A DNA stretch of 64,000 bases from Vibrio scophthalmi LMG 19158. GTDB taxonomy: Bacteria > Pseudomonadota > Gammaproteobacteria > Enterobacterales > Vibrionaceae. The stretch is from contig NZ_AFWE01000029.1 of NCBI RefSeq assembly GCF_000222585.1, forward strand, positions 30,162 through 94,161. The letters run 5' to 3'. This document shows positions 10,326-19,011 of this stretch, one piece after another (within the stretch, counting starts at the first letter, position 1; every line of letters starts with the position of its first letter). Below the pieces are notes generated by a model, which saw only the letters and a list, made by a program, of their open reading frames with translations, made no database searches and had not been told where the DNA came from. The position numbers and the translations under genes are program-made.

Positions 10326-12656
10326 CTAACTAATCCATGCATCTTCCGATTTAACCTGTTTTTCTTTACGTGGTTTACCACTGAGCATGTAGGCGATGAT
10401 CAGCAACACAATCAGTAAGCCAAAAAACGCCATGATGCCAAGGTTAATAATGGTACTTAACGCTTGTTTGGTCGTAAGCTTTTGCGTCACAGTGAGCGCG
10501 ACCTTATTATCCTCATTGCTGAGATTTAAGATGGTGACGTCAACCACTTGTTGTGCCGCTGTGGTTTGCAACGGTAGCAATTTATTCAAGCGTTCGATTC
10601 GTTTGTCGCTATTGCCTTGGTCTAGAGATGCTCTGAGGGTCGCAATCTCGTACAGGTCCGCGCTTCTTTCACCAGACCAATCAAGTGTAATAGAGGCTTG
10701 TTGCGGCTTTGTTGGGGATAATGTAGCTTTCGTTGCCTGCCATACTTCATCTTTTAAGTGACGTAGGTCTGCACGATAACCGCCGATATCATCGGTATTG
10801 CGTAGCGCAGCATCGTGGTCAACAACAATCCCTTGGAGTGCTTCATTCCAGCATTGTATGGTGTCACAACTGCTGCTGGTGGCTTCGTTCCATAGTAGAG
10901 CAAATTCTTGCTTAAAATCTGAACAGGCGGTGTTGAGGCGCTCATTATGAATTGAGTTGTCGTTAGCGTTGCTCTTATCAATGGATTCATCAGGCTTTGA
11001 TGTTTCAATAGGGCAATAGGGCGCAAAATGAGTCGCGATTGCTTGTAGGCTTTCAACGGTAAACATCATCATTTCACTGCGATGGCGGATACGTAGCTTA
11101 AAGCCATCAGGAGAGAACTGTTTTTGCATCTTAGCAACTTTAACCATGTAGCTGTAGAGTTCTTCCGATACATCAGGTGTAAAGTCAGGTTGGGTGGTAA
11201 TAAACAGCTGGTACGCTTCGATTGGTGCCGCATCCGGAGTCACTTGAAGATCTTCACTCGTTAGCGCGTATTCGAACTGTTTACAATAAGCGGCAGCGTT
11301 ATTCTTGTCGTGGCTATCTAAACACAAGCGTGGTTGAGTAATGGATAAGCGGTCGCCGACTTTAAGCTCGCTAGTTGGCCAATCATAAGGCCCGTTAATC
11401 TTGTAAGACGTGCTGTTATCTAACATCGCCAAACTGGCATCTCGCCATTCAAATTTGGTGTTGGCGGCGATGAAAAAGCAGCCAAGCAATAGCCCCATTG
11501 CTGCGGCAAGATATTGTGGTTTTTTCTTGATTGCATCTTGATCTGAAAGTTCATTTAAGCCAATGCGCACCACCGCCGATTGACTCTGTTCAATTTCAAA
11601 TTGCACATCTCGATTTAGAGTGATGTTATTTTGCCATTGGCTTGGTATCCACGCTTTCGTCGCTTCACCGTTAGGCGCGATAAATACGATCCAAGTTTTG
11701 TTGCCGGTTGTGTCAATCGCTTCAACTTTACCAAAGTATCGATTGACCACCATGCTTGCCGGATCTGCCGTAGGGCCTTGTCGTTTAAGCAGCAGTAATG
11801 TCACTAGGCTAATAACCACAAGAATTGCAGCGCTTAGCCAAACGGGCTCAATAGTGAAATCGAGTTTGTTGATATGCGAGAAAATAGCCGTCGCAATCAC
11901 CAACAGAATCGGTACGAGGAAGTTGTAAAAAGGGGCAGAGAGGTAGCGTGATTCTATCAGCGTTGCCGGGCGCTCGGATTTTAATACCGTGTGAGATATA
12001 GGGTCTACATCGCGGTGGGACGCTCTCGGCGCTCTATCGCCTTGCGACTGAGTTTCCGGCTTTATCGTATTACTAACTTGCTCGTTTAGCGCTGACGTAA
12101 CGGTTTGTTTGGCCGTCACTGATTCAGTGTTGCTTATTGGCGACGAGGTTTGATCGTTAGCATCATGTACTGCTGTTTGGTCGCTTGGAGATAGCTCTTC
12201 ACTTGATTCTTGAATTGGTGCTTCTGCGAGAGTGTTATTAACATCATCGACAATAGAATAATCATTGAGGCTTATGACGATCATGACATTGTCGGCCAAA
12301 ACGACTTCAGCGAAGGTGGTTTCAAGGTCGAGATAGTTGAACGCTTTCTCTGGCAGGATGACGAGATAGTCAGCTAGAGCTAAGAAATAGGCTTCTTCAC
12401 CGTTGTTATCTTCCGCGGCAATAGAATGAACCTCAAATTGTTCAGTGATGTAGTACACCTCTGAGGAGGTCGCTTCTAACTCCAAGAGTTCAAATATGGC
12501 GGTCCGCTCTTCATCGGAGAGTTCGCTATCGCGCTGAGTACTCAGTAACTTAGCTTTCTGCTCTTCTAAAAGAGCTTTATTATTTTGGTTTGAAAAGTAA
12601 GCAACGATGGCATAAATAAAAATACCAATTTGGACGATAATTAATAATTCTTGCAT
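10326..12656 (-). CDS. IgaA/YrfF-like inner-membrane protein, highly divergent
   Basis: The 776-residue membrane protein starts MQELLIIVQIGIFIYAIVAY, an N-terminal membrane helix. A cytoplasmic-type stretch follows, with LSDEERTAIFELLELE and MIVISLNDYSI. Then come a low-complexity acidic/Ser/Thr linker (about 155-230) and two helices near 240-290. A second domain (RYFGKVEAIDTTGNKTWIVF) precedes a helix near 385-400. A large periplasmic-type domain and a C-terminal helix (LGIMAFFGLLIVLLIIAYML) complete it. This order and the segments LSDEER, VISLN and LKVGDRLSI match E. coli IgaA (YrfF), the negative regulator of the Rcs phosphorelay, at low identity. AAGG precedes the ATG. Vibrios are not known for a complete Rcs system, so the partner is unknown. 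It could also be a related but functionally different protein. Confidence 0.68.
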   Translation of the reverse strand: MQELLIIVQIGIFIYAIVAYFSNQNNKALLEEQKAKLLSTQRDSELSDEERTAIFELLELEATSSEVYYITEQFEVHSIAAEDNNGEEAYFLALADYLVILPEKAFNYLDLETTFAEVVLADNVMIVISLNDYSIVDDVNNTLAEAPIQESSEELSPSDQTAVHDANDQTSSPISNTESVTAKQTVTSALNEQVSNTIKPETQSQGDRAPRASHRDVDPISHTVLKSERPATLIESRYLSAPFYNFLVPILLVIATAIFSHINKLDFTIEPVWLSAAILVVISLVTLLLLKRQGPTADPASMVVNRYFGKVEAIDTTGNKTWIVFIAPNGEATKAWIPSQWQNNITLNRDVQFEIEQSQSAVVRIGLNELSDQDAIKKKPQYLAAAMGLLLGCFFIAANTKFEWRDASLAMLDNSTSYKINGPYDWPTSELKVGDRLSITQPRLCLDSHDKNNAAAYCKQFEYALTSEDLQVTPDAAPIEAYQLFITTQPDFTPDVSEELYSYMVKVAKMQKQFSPDGFKLRIRHRSEMMMFTVESLQAIATHFAPYCPIETSKPDESIDKSNANDNSIHNERLNTACSDFKQEFALLWNEATSSSCDTIQCWNEALQGIVVDHDAALRNTDDIGGYRADLRHLKDEVWQATKATLSPTKPQQASITLDWSGERSADLYEIATLRASLDQGNSDKRIERLNKLLPLQTTAAQQVVDVTILNLSNEDNKVALTVTQKLTTKQALSTIINLGIMAFFGLLIVLLIIAYMLSGKPRKEKQVKSEDAWIS

Positions 12657-13005
12657 GAAACCTTAAAATCCTTGTTAACGCCGAGATGATTCCCCGATCT
12701 AATTTTTAACCAAAAAACGTGATGCATATAGTCTCATTGTTTACTTGGTGGTATTAAAAATTACTCCAATAATTGTGACTCGTTACGCTGTTTCATTCAT
12801 CCTATCTCTATGTTTCGATTTGATTATTCCTTCTCATATAGCCTTGACGTATCAATCGGTGGTCTATACTTCTTGCAATCAATTTGAATCGTCGACGATT
12901 GACTGATGACTTTTAATCTGAAAATTCGATGGTTTTCTGCCGATAGGTTGCTTCCGCTTACGTAAGTAACATCAACCACTCTCTAATCAATAAGAAGATA
13001 GTGCC
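12657..13005. other. Divergent intergenic region with two palindromes
   Basis: About 350 bases between the IgaA-like and UvrB-like genes. It holds a perfect 14-base palindrome AATCGTCGACGATT at 12887-12900 and a 10-base palindrome CTTACGTAAG at 12957-12966, close to the UvrB-like start at 13006. I see no LexA (SOS) box. Confidence 0.6.
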
Positions 13006-14994
13006 ATGAACAAACATGCGTTTTCACTCCATAGTCAATATTACCCAACGGGTGATCAGCCGACCGCGATTGCAAGTTTAATGTCGGGTTTAGAGCAAGG
13101 GAAAAAACATCAGATTCTGAAAGGTATCACAGGGTCTGGTAAAACTTTTACCATGGCAAATTTAATTGCGAGAACCAAAAGACCGACATTGATCCTCTCG
13201 CATAATAAAGTGCTCGCCGCACAGCTATACGAGGAAATGCTCTCTTTCTTTCCCGATAATGCGGTGCATTTTTTCGTCTCTTATTATGATTACTACCAAC
13301 CTGAAGTGTATATCCCGCAAAGTGACCGCTTTATCCGTAAAGACACGGCGGTAAATGAGAGGCTTGAGCGGCTAAGACTTGCCAGTACCAAAGCGCTTAT
13401 CGAGCGACGAGATTCCATTATTATTGCCTCTGTATCTTCAATTTACGGCTTAGGTTCCCCTGAACAATATAGGGCTCTGCAAATTCATTTAGATGTTGGT
13501 CAAGCAGTGGCATTGCCAGATCTAATCGCGCGACTTGAACAGAACCAGTACCAAGCGTGTAAAGATGTGGTGAAAAATGGCAGCTATGCACTCAACAGCG
13601 ACGGTTTAGATATTTTTCCGGCAGATTCATCTCATGATGCGATTCGTCTGACAATTACTGATGGTTGGCTTGAATCGATTGAGCGAATTAACCCGAAAAC
13701 ACGAGCAAGGCTAGGGGCATTAGATTCTTATACTGTCAGTCCCAAAACGCTCTATGCCGTTTCAAAGCAGCAAGTTGAAAGGGCGATATCTCAAATAAAA
13801 CAAGAGTTGGAACTGCGTTTAGAAACGTTAAACCAAAATCAGCAATGGCAAGAGGCAGGTCGGTTAGAGGAGCGTATTACTCGCGATATAGAGCAATTAG
13901 TGACTCAAGGTTACTGCTCGGGCATGGAAAACTACGCGCGTTACTTTAACCCACGTGAAGAGGGGTCTCTGCCGACAACCTTATTGGATTATTTGCCTAA
14001 AGATGGCTTATTACTCATCGATGAATCTCATGTGATGATCCCGCAAATATCCACTATGGCTCGTAGTGATGGCGCTCGAAAGCAAACCTTAGTGGATTAT
14101 GGGTTTCGTTTACCTTCATGTCATGATAATCGACCACTAACATTTGAAGAGTTTGTTAAGGTCAAACCACAAACGGTGTTTGTCTCAGCGACCCCGGGGT
14201 CTTATGAGTTGTCCTGTACTCATAATCAAGTCGTGCCGCAAGTGATTCGTCCAACCGGTTTGTTGGATCCATTGATTGAGGTTCGCGTGAAATCCGATCA
14301 AGAAAAAAACCTGTGTCATGAAGTGGCGATTCGGATCGAAAATGATGAGCGGGTGTTGGTGACCACATTGACGAAAGCACGCGCGGAATCGTTATCAAAT
14401 CAGCTCAATGATAAAGGGGTTTCAGCTCGATTTCTTCACTCTGACATCACAACTGCGGATCGGGTTGCTTTGATCAAGGCATTTCGTAAAGGTGAATTTG
14501 ATGTCCTGATCGGTGTAAACCTAATACGTGAGGGGCTCGATATTCCAGAAGTGACGCTGGTAGCGATTTTGGATGCTGACAAAGCTGGATTTCTACGTAG
14601 TGAAAGTGCGTTGCTGCAAACCATTGGTCGAGCCGCACGTAACACCAAAGGGTTGGCCATCTTATATGCTGATAAGGTGACGCCAGCAATGCGAGTCGCG
14701 ATTGATGAAACAGAGCAAAGGCGCCTTATTCAGCAAGAATACAATCTTGAGCATGGTATAGAACCACGCAACCCAAGTCGTACGATTGTCGAAGCAGATG
14801 AGCCTGTTGGGCCAAACCCGTTAACCCAACATTTAACGACTCTAGCGCAATGCCATGAACTAACACAGGTGTGTGAAGAGATAAGAGTATTAGAACTGAA
14901 AATGATGCAAGCGTATGAGGCGCACCAAACAGAAGAGGTTGAGCAGTATAAGCAACAACTTCAACAGTGTTATCAGCACATGATCAGGGTGTAG
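13006..14994 (+). CDS. UvrB paralogue (excinuclease subunit B-like helicase)
   Basis: This 662-residue protein is close in length to E. coli UvrB (673). All landmark motifs are present: Walker A GITGSGKT, the damage-binding hairpin FFVSYYDYYQPEVYIPQSD with its Tyr pairs, RDSIIIASVSSIYGLG, and the DEAD-type LLIDESHVMIPQI. VSATPGSYEL, VRPTGLLDP, LVTTLTKARAE, VGVNLIREGLDIPEV-type sequence and LLQTIGRAARN also match. The C-terminal UVR segment (about 625-655, LELKMMQAYEAHQTEEVEQY) has lost the usual Phe-Glu-Ala-Ala core, so UvrC contact may be weakened. Overall it is more divergent than a vibrio housekeeping UvrB, and no uvrA or uvrC is nearby. I infer a second copy. AGAAGA lies before the ATG. 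The highly conserved core argues it is functional. Confidence 0.85.
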   Translation: MNKHAFSLHSQYYPTGDQPTAIASLMSGLEQGKKHQILKGITGSGKTFTMANLIARTKRPTLILSHNKVLAAQLYEEMLSFFPDNAVHFFVSYYDYYQPEVYIPQSDRFIRKDTAVNERLERLRLASTKALIERRDSIIIASVSSIYGLGSPEQYRALQIHLDVGQAVALPDLIARLEQNQYQACKDVVKNGSYALNSDGLDIFPADSSHDAIRLTITDGWLESIERINPKTRARLGALDSYTVSPKTLYAVSKQQVERAISQIKQELELRLETLNQNQQWQEAGRLEERITRDIEQLVTQGYCSGMENYARYFNPREEGSLPTTLLDYLPKDGLLLIDESHVMIPQISTMARSDGARKQTLVDYGFRLPSCHDNRPLTFEEFVKVKPQTVFVSATPGSYELSCTHNQVVPQVIRPTGLLDPLIEVRVKSDQEKNLCHEVAIRIENDERVLVTTLTKARAESLSNQLNDKGVSARFLHSDITTADRVALIKAFRKGEFDVLIGVNLIREGLDIPEVTLVAILDADKAGFLRSESALLQTIGRAARNTKGLAILYADKVTPAMRVAIDETEQRRLIQQEYNLEHGIEPRNPSRTIVEADEPVGPNPLTQHLTTLAQCHELTQVCEEIRVLELKMMQAYEAHQTEEVEQYKQQLQQCYQHMIRV

Positions 14995-15248
14995 TGAGCC
15001 TCTACCAAGCCTAAGCCCATTGGCGTGCACATAGTTTGGTGAGGCTAGAGAGCTTTGCCATGCGGTTGTGTGAAGAGCTGTTATATGAAGAGCGGCTATG
15101 TAAGGAGTTGTTTAGTGTATTTGGCTGCTCGCAAACTTCGTATTGATATTTTTAACTGTAATGTATTTACTTTGTAAATTATTGCTTATATATTGATTTC
15201 GTTGCTACGACAATCCACTGATTAATAACCGCTCATTAGGAGCCAAAG
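14995..15248. other. Intergenic region with the likely brnQ leader promoter
   Basis: The 250 bases after the UvrB-like gene contain a short repeated phrase (GAAGAGC twice between 15073 and 15092) and an AT-rich segment at 15155-15200 that likely holds the promoter of the brnQ leader transcript. No terminator is obvious after the UvrB-like gene. Confidence 0.4.
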
Positions 15249-15383
15249 ATGTTTTCAACTTTAGCCCAACAATTTGCTGCTTATAGCCAAATGCTGTTTG
15301 GTGCTTTGTCGTGTTTAGCAAAATCAACCACAACGCTTGCAACATCAACAATTTCAGTCGTCGTCCTAGTCATTATTAACTAG
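15249..15383 (+). CDS. Putative branched-chain amino acid leader peptide of brnQ
   Basis: The 44-codon frame has an excellent ribosome site (AGGAG, 7 bases before ATG). It begins MFSTLAQQFAAYSQMLFGAL and ends with the run ISVVVLVIIN. Codons 37-43 (15357-15377) are Val-Val-Val-Leu-Val-Ile-Ile, immediately before Asn and the stop. The run closely resembles the ISVVVIII stretch of the E. coli ilvGMEDA leader peptide (known from that operon). The stop codon overlaps the first arm of a pair of mutually exclusive hairpins, and the next gene is the branched-chain amino acid carrier brnQ. Together these are the hallmarks of an attenuation leader. An alternative is a small membrane peptide, since the C-terminal third is hydrophobic. 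Not a usual annotated gene. Confidence 0.72.
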   Translation: MFSTLAQQFAAYSQMLFGALSCLAKSTTTLATSTISVVVLVIIN

Positions 15384-15467
15384 GCTGGCGGCATCTTCCG
15401 TCAGCCAAGCTGACGGAGGAATCGCATACATCAATTCTTCTTTTTTTCTCCCCAGCAAATCTGACGG
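15383..15467 (+). promoter_or_regulatory. Attenuator-like alternative hairpins before brnQ
   Basis: Arm A (GGCTGGCGG, 15383-15391) can pair with arm B (CCGTCAGCC, 15398-15406) over a 6-base loop with one G-U pair. Arm B can instead pair with arm C: 15394-15405 with 15409-15420 gives a 12-base stem with one G-U pair and a CAA loop. The two hairpins cannot coexist. A pyrimidine run with seven Ts follows at 15436-15450, about 20 bases after the second stem rather than directly after it. A further copy of CTGACGG lies at 15461-15467. A ribosome stalled at the Val/Ile codons would leave arm A free and favour A-B. One resting at the stop codon would cover A and favour B-C. Confidence 0.68.
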
Positions 15468-15519
15468 TCCATAATAAAAAAGCGAGTTAGGCTAAATCTA
15501 ACCGCATAAGGACGGTACA

Positions 15520-16803
15520 GTGAAAAATCAACACACAATAGCGATAGGTTTAATGACCTTTGCCATGTTTCTTGGCGCAGGGAACATCATCTTTCCTCCT
15601 TTCTTAGGTTTGGAAGCGGGGACCATGTACCTTCCTGCCATGCTGGGTTTTTTGGTTACAGCAGTGGGCCTACCAGCGTTAACTTTGGTGGTGTTCGGCC
15701 GTTTGAGTGACAGTGCGCAATTAACCAAAGCGTTACCTCAACCACTGGCAATTGCGTTTTGGGTGTTGTTGTTTACTGCGGTTGGGCCAGCATTTGCCAT
15801 GCCGCGCGCAGTAACCGTTGCGTATGAAATGGGGATTAAACCTTTTGTTGAAGGCGACCACTTGCTGGTTTTTTCAATAATCTTTGTGACAGCAACTTTG
15901 CTGCTTGCTTTTCAACGCGGCAAGTTGGTCGATTACATCGGTAAAATCATGACGCCAATTTTAGTGATCATGTTAGCCCTATTGGCAATCGCTGCGTTCA
16001 TTCAACCATTAGGCCCACTCAGTGTGCCAACCTTGGATTACCAGCAAAGAGCGGTAACCAGTGGATTGATTCAAGGTTACATGACGATGGATGCGATTGC
16101 GGCCGTTGGTTTTGGTTGGATCATTATCAAAGCGATCCGAGATAGAGGATGTGAGTCGAACAAAGATATCTTTAACGCGACGCTGAAAGTGACCTTGGTT
16201 TATGCGTTGTTAATGTCGGCTTGTTACCTTGCCATGGCCTATGTAGGTGCGACATCAGCGTCGATTGCCGATGGTGCGACCAATGGTGGTGAACTGCTAA
16301 CGCGTTATGTTGCTGCGGTATTTGGGCCATTTGGGCAATATTTGCTGGCAGGGATCATCATCATGGCGTGTTTAACCACCACGGTTGGTCTGACCGATGC
16401 ATGTGCAGAATATTATCAGCAAACTTTCCGCTCACCGTTTAATCTTACCGCGACGATCGTTGTCGTGTTGACGGGTATCATTGCTAATTTTGGTTTGGAT
16501 CAAATCCTCAAAGTAAGCTTGCCAGCGATCTTAATTTTGTGCCCAGTGGCGATTACTTTGGTGTTGACCGCAATGATATTGCCGACGACAAAACGTTTCA
16601 GTGCGCCCTATGTCATCATCGTATTGATTAGCTTGGTATTGGGTAGTTTAGACGCTCTGCATATTCTTGAGTTGTTACCGGAATCGTTGACGGCAATATT
16701 GAGTCAATATCTCCCTCTATTTGATGCGCACGGCAGTTGGTTCATTCCGGTATTTGCCGCAATTATGATTAGTAAGGCGCTTAATCGAGAGAGTGAGTTG
16801 TAA
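15520..16803 (+). CDS. brnQ: Branched-chain amino acid carrier BrnQ (LIVCS family)
   Basis: The 427-residue inner-membrane protein has about 12 hydrophobic segments and imports Leu, Ile and Val with Na+ or H+. The N-terminus has the family signature: MTFAMFLGAGNIIFPPFLGLEAG. Other LIVCS segments are GPAFAMPRAVTVAYEMG, GYMTMDAIAAVGFGWIIIKAI, and ACLTTTVGLTDACAEYYQ. The start is GTG at 15520, with AAGGA 7 bases upstream. The gene is monocistronic and preceded by a 44-codon leader peptide rich in Val/Ile codons with competing hairpins. This suggests control by charged branched-chain tRNA. A strong bidirectional terminator follows. The product call is firm. Confidence 0.96.
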   Translation: MKNQHTIAIGLMTFAMFLGAGNIIFPPFLGLEAGTMYLPAMLGFLVTAVGLPALTLVVFGRLSDSAQLTKALPQPLAIAFWVLLFTAVGPAFAMPRAVTVAYEMGIKPFVEGDHLLVFSIIFVTATLLLAFQRGKLVDYIGKIMTPILVIMLALLAIAAFIQPLGPLSVPTLDYQQRAVTSGLIQGYMTMDAIAAVGFGWIIIKAIRDRGCESNKDIFNATLKVTLVYALLMSACYLAMAYVGATSASIADGATNGGELLTRYVAAVFGPFGQYLLAGIIIMACLTTTVGLTDACAEYYQQTFRSPFNLTATIVVVLTGIIANFGLDQILKVSLPAILILCPVAITLVLTAMILPTTKRFSAPYVIIVLISLVLGSLDALHILELLPESLTAILSQYLPLFDAHGSWFIPVFAAIMISKALNRESEL

Positions 16804-16860
16804 ACATCTCGTAATCAATGCCAACTGGATAGATGCTATTTGTCATTGTGAAAGTGAATA

Positions 16861-16892
16861 AAAAAGCTCGTGGAAAACACGAGCTTTTTTCT
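16861..16892. terminator. Bidirectional terminator between brnQ and U32 gene
   Basis: A 12-base stem AAAAAGCTCGTG/CACGAGCTTTTT with loop GAAAA has T runs on both strands. It serves the two convergent genes. Confidence 0.92.
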
Positions 16893-16914
16893 GATTTAAG
16901 AGCGGTAATGGAGA

Positions 16915-19011
16915 TTACAGTCCTTTGGCGTATTGCTTGTTGGTGGTGATCCCCGTTGCTTGTCGAATAAGCTCAAAGGCATGGGGCTGCTCGTCTTCTG
17001 CGCTATTTAGCGCATTGACAAATAACTCGACGAGCTCGACATTAGTGACGTTGTGACGTGTTTCAGTTTGAATATCACGCAAATCTACGAGCACGTCAGT
17101 AAGAAGCGTCGACAAGCGCTTGATGATCTCTAAGTTCAGTACGTTATGCTCGCCGTACACACTGTTGTGGCTGCCTTTGAGCTTTTGGATTACGTATGAA
17201 GTACCATTGAGATTGATCACCGAAGTGCGTTTGCTACAGCGCTTCAAACAGCCTTTGTTCACCTTAATCTTCTTACAGCCTTCCGTTTGCTGGAATAGGC
17301 ATTGACGGCTGGTGAGCAGCGTATTTGGGTGGTAAACGTTATAGAAGGTTCTAAAGCCTTCTGGTCTCACCAACTTACGGATTTGTAAGAAGCTTAACTC
17401 GTCGGAAATAAACGCGCCGCGGGCTTGATACTGATCTTGTAAGCATTGCAAAGTGTACGAGTTGGCACTGTTCATTTGCGGCCCAGCAATCCAATCAATC
17501 CCCATTGTTTGTGCTAAGTAACCAACCCCGGAGTTGTTGGTGACAAGCAGAGTCGGGCGCACTTCCGATAAGAAGCGCTGCGCGGCTTGGTAGTCATCGC
17601 CGATCAGAACCGCTTGGAACCAAGGAATTAAGTGGGTGTTGGCTTTAAATAGTGTAATCAGAGCATCACATTCACTGGCCAGTCCCATTGGCAGCTCAAA
17701 ATAGACATCGACGTCAGGGCGCACAATCGAGGCTGCATCTTGTTGATTTGAGACTAATACGGAGAGCTTAGTGACTGAGGGCTCAGCGTCACTCGCTGTG
17801 GATGCCACGATGGCTGGCACCTTGATGGTACTTTTCACCAAAGGCGCATTCGAAGGCGTGGAAACGTCAAAGTCACTAATGGCTTCTTCAACGCGATTAA
17901 TGATGACAGATTTGTCGTCGTACAGTTTTTGTTTTACGGCTTTAACATCATCCACTGAACTGCATTGATAAACTTTAGAGAAGTGTGTTACCGCGTGATC
18001 TCTTGGGTTATTGATAAACATATCTCTACCAATCTCACCTTGCAAAAAGCCATTGGTAAAGTCGCGGTTAAATACGGTATAAAGTTCACGTGTATCGGTT
18101 GAAAGTACTTTGCCATCACAGTACTTATCGATCTGCTGGCGCCAGTTATCCACCACAGTATAAACGTAGTGAAACTTCTTAATTCGACCTTCCACTTTTA
18201 ATGAGTAGACGCCAGCATCCGCCAGCGCTTCGAGATCATTAAAGGCAGAGTTGTCTTTCATGTTCAGTGGGTAATCACTGCCGGTTGGTGTGGTTTGGTA
18301 CTGATCTCGACAAGGTTGGCTACAACGGCCACGGTTACCCGAAGCACCATTTTTGGCTGAACTCATGTAACACAGACCAGAAAAACCAATACAGTATGAA
18401 CCATGAACGAACACTTCCATCAAAACATTGTGTTGATGACCAAATTGGGCAAGGTGTTTGATCTCATTAATGTTCAACTCACGAGATAAGTTTACTCGGC
18501 TAACGCCCAATTGATTGAGGAACAAAATTTGTCCTTCGTTATGGGTGTTTAACTGAGTTGACGCGTGCACATCCAGATCGGGAAAGTGACGCTTTATAAT
18601 CGCACCCAAGCCGAGATCTTGAATGATCACACCATCGATTTGCGTGATGTTCAGTTCATTTAGTAAGCGCACGACCGCTGGGATCTCACTTTCAAGTAGC
18701 ATGACATTCAGCGTAAGGAAGATTTTGCAATTATGCTGATGCGCTAATTCAAGCACGCCACGCAAATTATCTAAAGTCAGGTTAGTTGCTCTGTTGCGAG
18801 CGTTGAAACGATCGAGTCCACAATAAACCGCGTCAGCCCCTGCAGCAATCGCTGCTTTAATCGAATCTAAATCACCACCCGGCGCCAGAAGTTCAAATTG
18901 ATCTCGTGTCACAAACTTATCTCTAGTCAGAATTACCCTAAATTGGCTTTGCATCTTACGGGTTTGAAGCAGGGAATCTAGCAAAAGTTGAGAATTGGCG
19001 TGACTTGGCAC
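16915..19011 (-). CDS. Peptidase U32 family protein (RlhA/TrhP-like)
   Basis: The U32 core begins FELLAPGGDLDSIKAAIAAGADAVYCG. It also shows DGVIIQDLGLGAIIK, LDVHASTQLNTHNEG, and VFVHGSYCIGFSGLCYMSS followed by NRGRCSQPCR, whose four Cys match the iron-sulfur ligands of this family. YPLNMKDNSA and GVYSLKVEGRIK complete the core. Family members RlhA and TrhP hydroxylate 23S rRNA C2501 or tRNA U34. The old protease label is unproven. The C-terminal half differs from E. coli RlhA and has its own Cys cluster (about residues 590-610: CLFQQTEGC, GCLKRC). The given start is the longest GTG. The GTG at 18912, just before FELLAPGG and behind AGAGATAAG, may be the true start. No operon partner is visible. 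Confidence 0.85.
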   Translation of the reverse strand: MPSHANSQLLLDSLLQTRKMQSQFRVILTRDKFVTRDQFELLAPGGDLDSIKAAIAAGADAVYCGLDRFNARNRATNLTLDNLRGVLELAHQHNCKIFLTLNVMLLESEIPAVVRLLNELNITQIDGVIIQDLGLGAIIKRHFPDLDVHASTQLNTHNEGQILFLNQLGVSRVNLSRELNINEIKHLAQFGHQHNVLMEVFVHGSYCIGFSGLCYMSSAKNGASGNRGRCSQPCRDQYQTTPTGSDYPLNMKDNSAFNDLEALADAGVYSLKVEGRIKKFHYVYTVVDNWRQQIDKYCDGKVLSTDTRELYTVFNRDFTNGFLQGEIGRDMFINNPRDHAVTHFSKVYQCSSVDDVKAVKQKLYDDKSVIINRVEEAISDFDVSTPSNAPLVKSTIKVPAIVASTASDAEPSVTKLSVLVSNQQDAASIVRPDVDVYFELPMGLASECDALITLFKANTHLIPWFQAVLIGDDYQAAQRFLSEVRPTLLVTNNSGVGYLAQTMGIDWIAGPQMNSANSYTLQCLQDQYQARGAFISDELSFLQIRKLVRPEGFRTFYNVYHPNTLLTSRQCLFQQTEGCKKIKVNKGCLKRCSKRTSVINLNGTSYVIQKLKGSHNSVYGEHNVLNLEIIKRLSTLLTDVLVDLRDIQTETRHNVTNVELVELFVNALNSAEDEQPHAFELIRQATGITTNKQYAKGL

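Noticed and set aside
13006-14994. Canonical uvrB
   Set aside because: The motifs fit UvrB, but the overall divergence, the degenerate UVR end and the lack of a LexA box argue for a paralogue. This cannot be settled without the rest of the genome.
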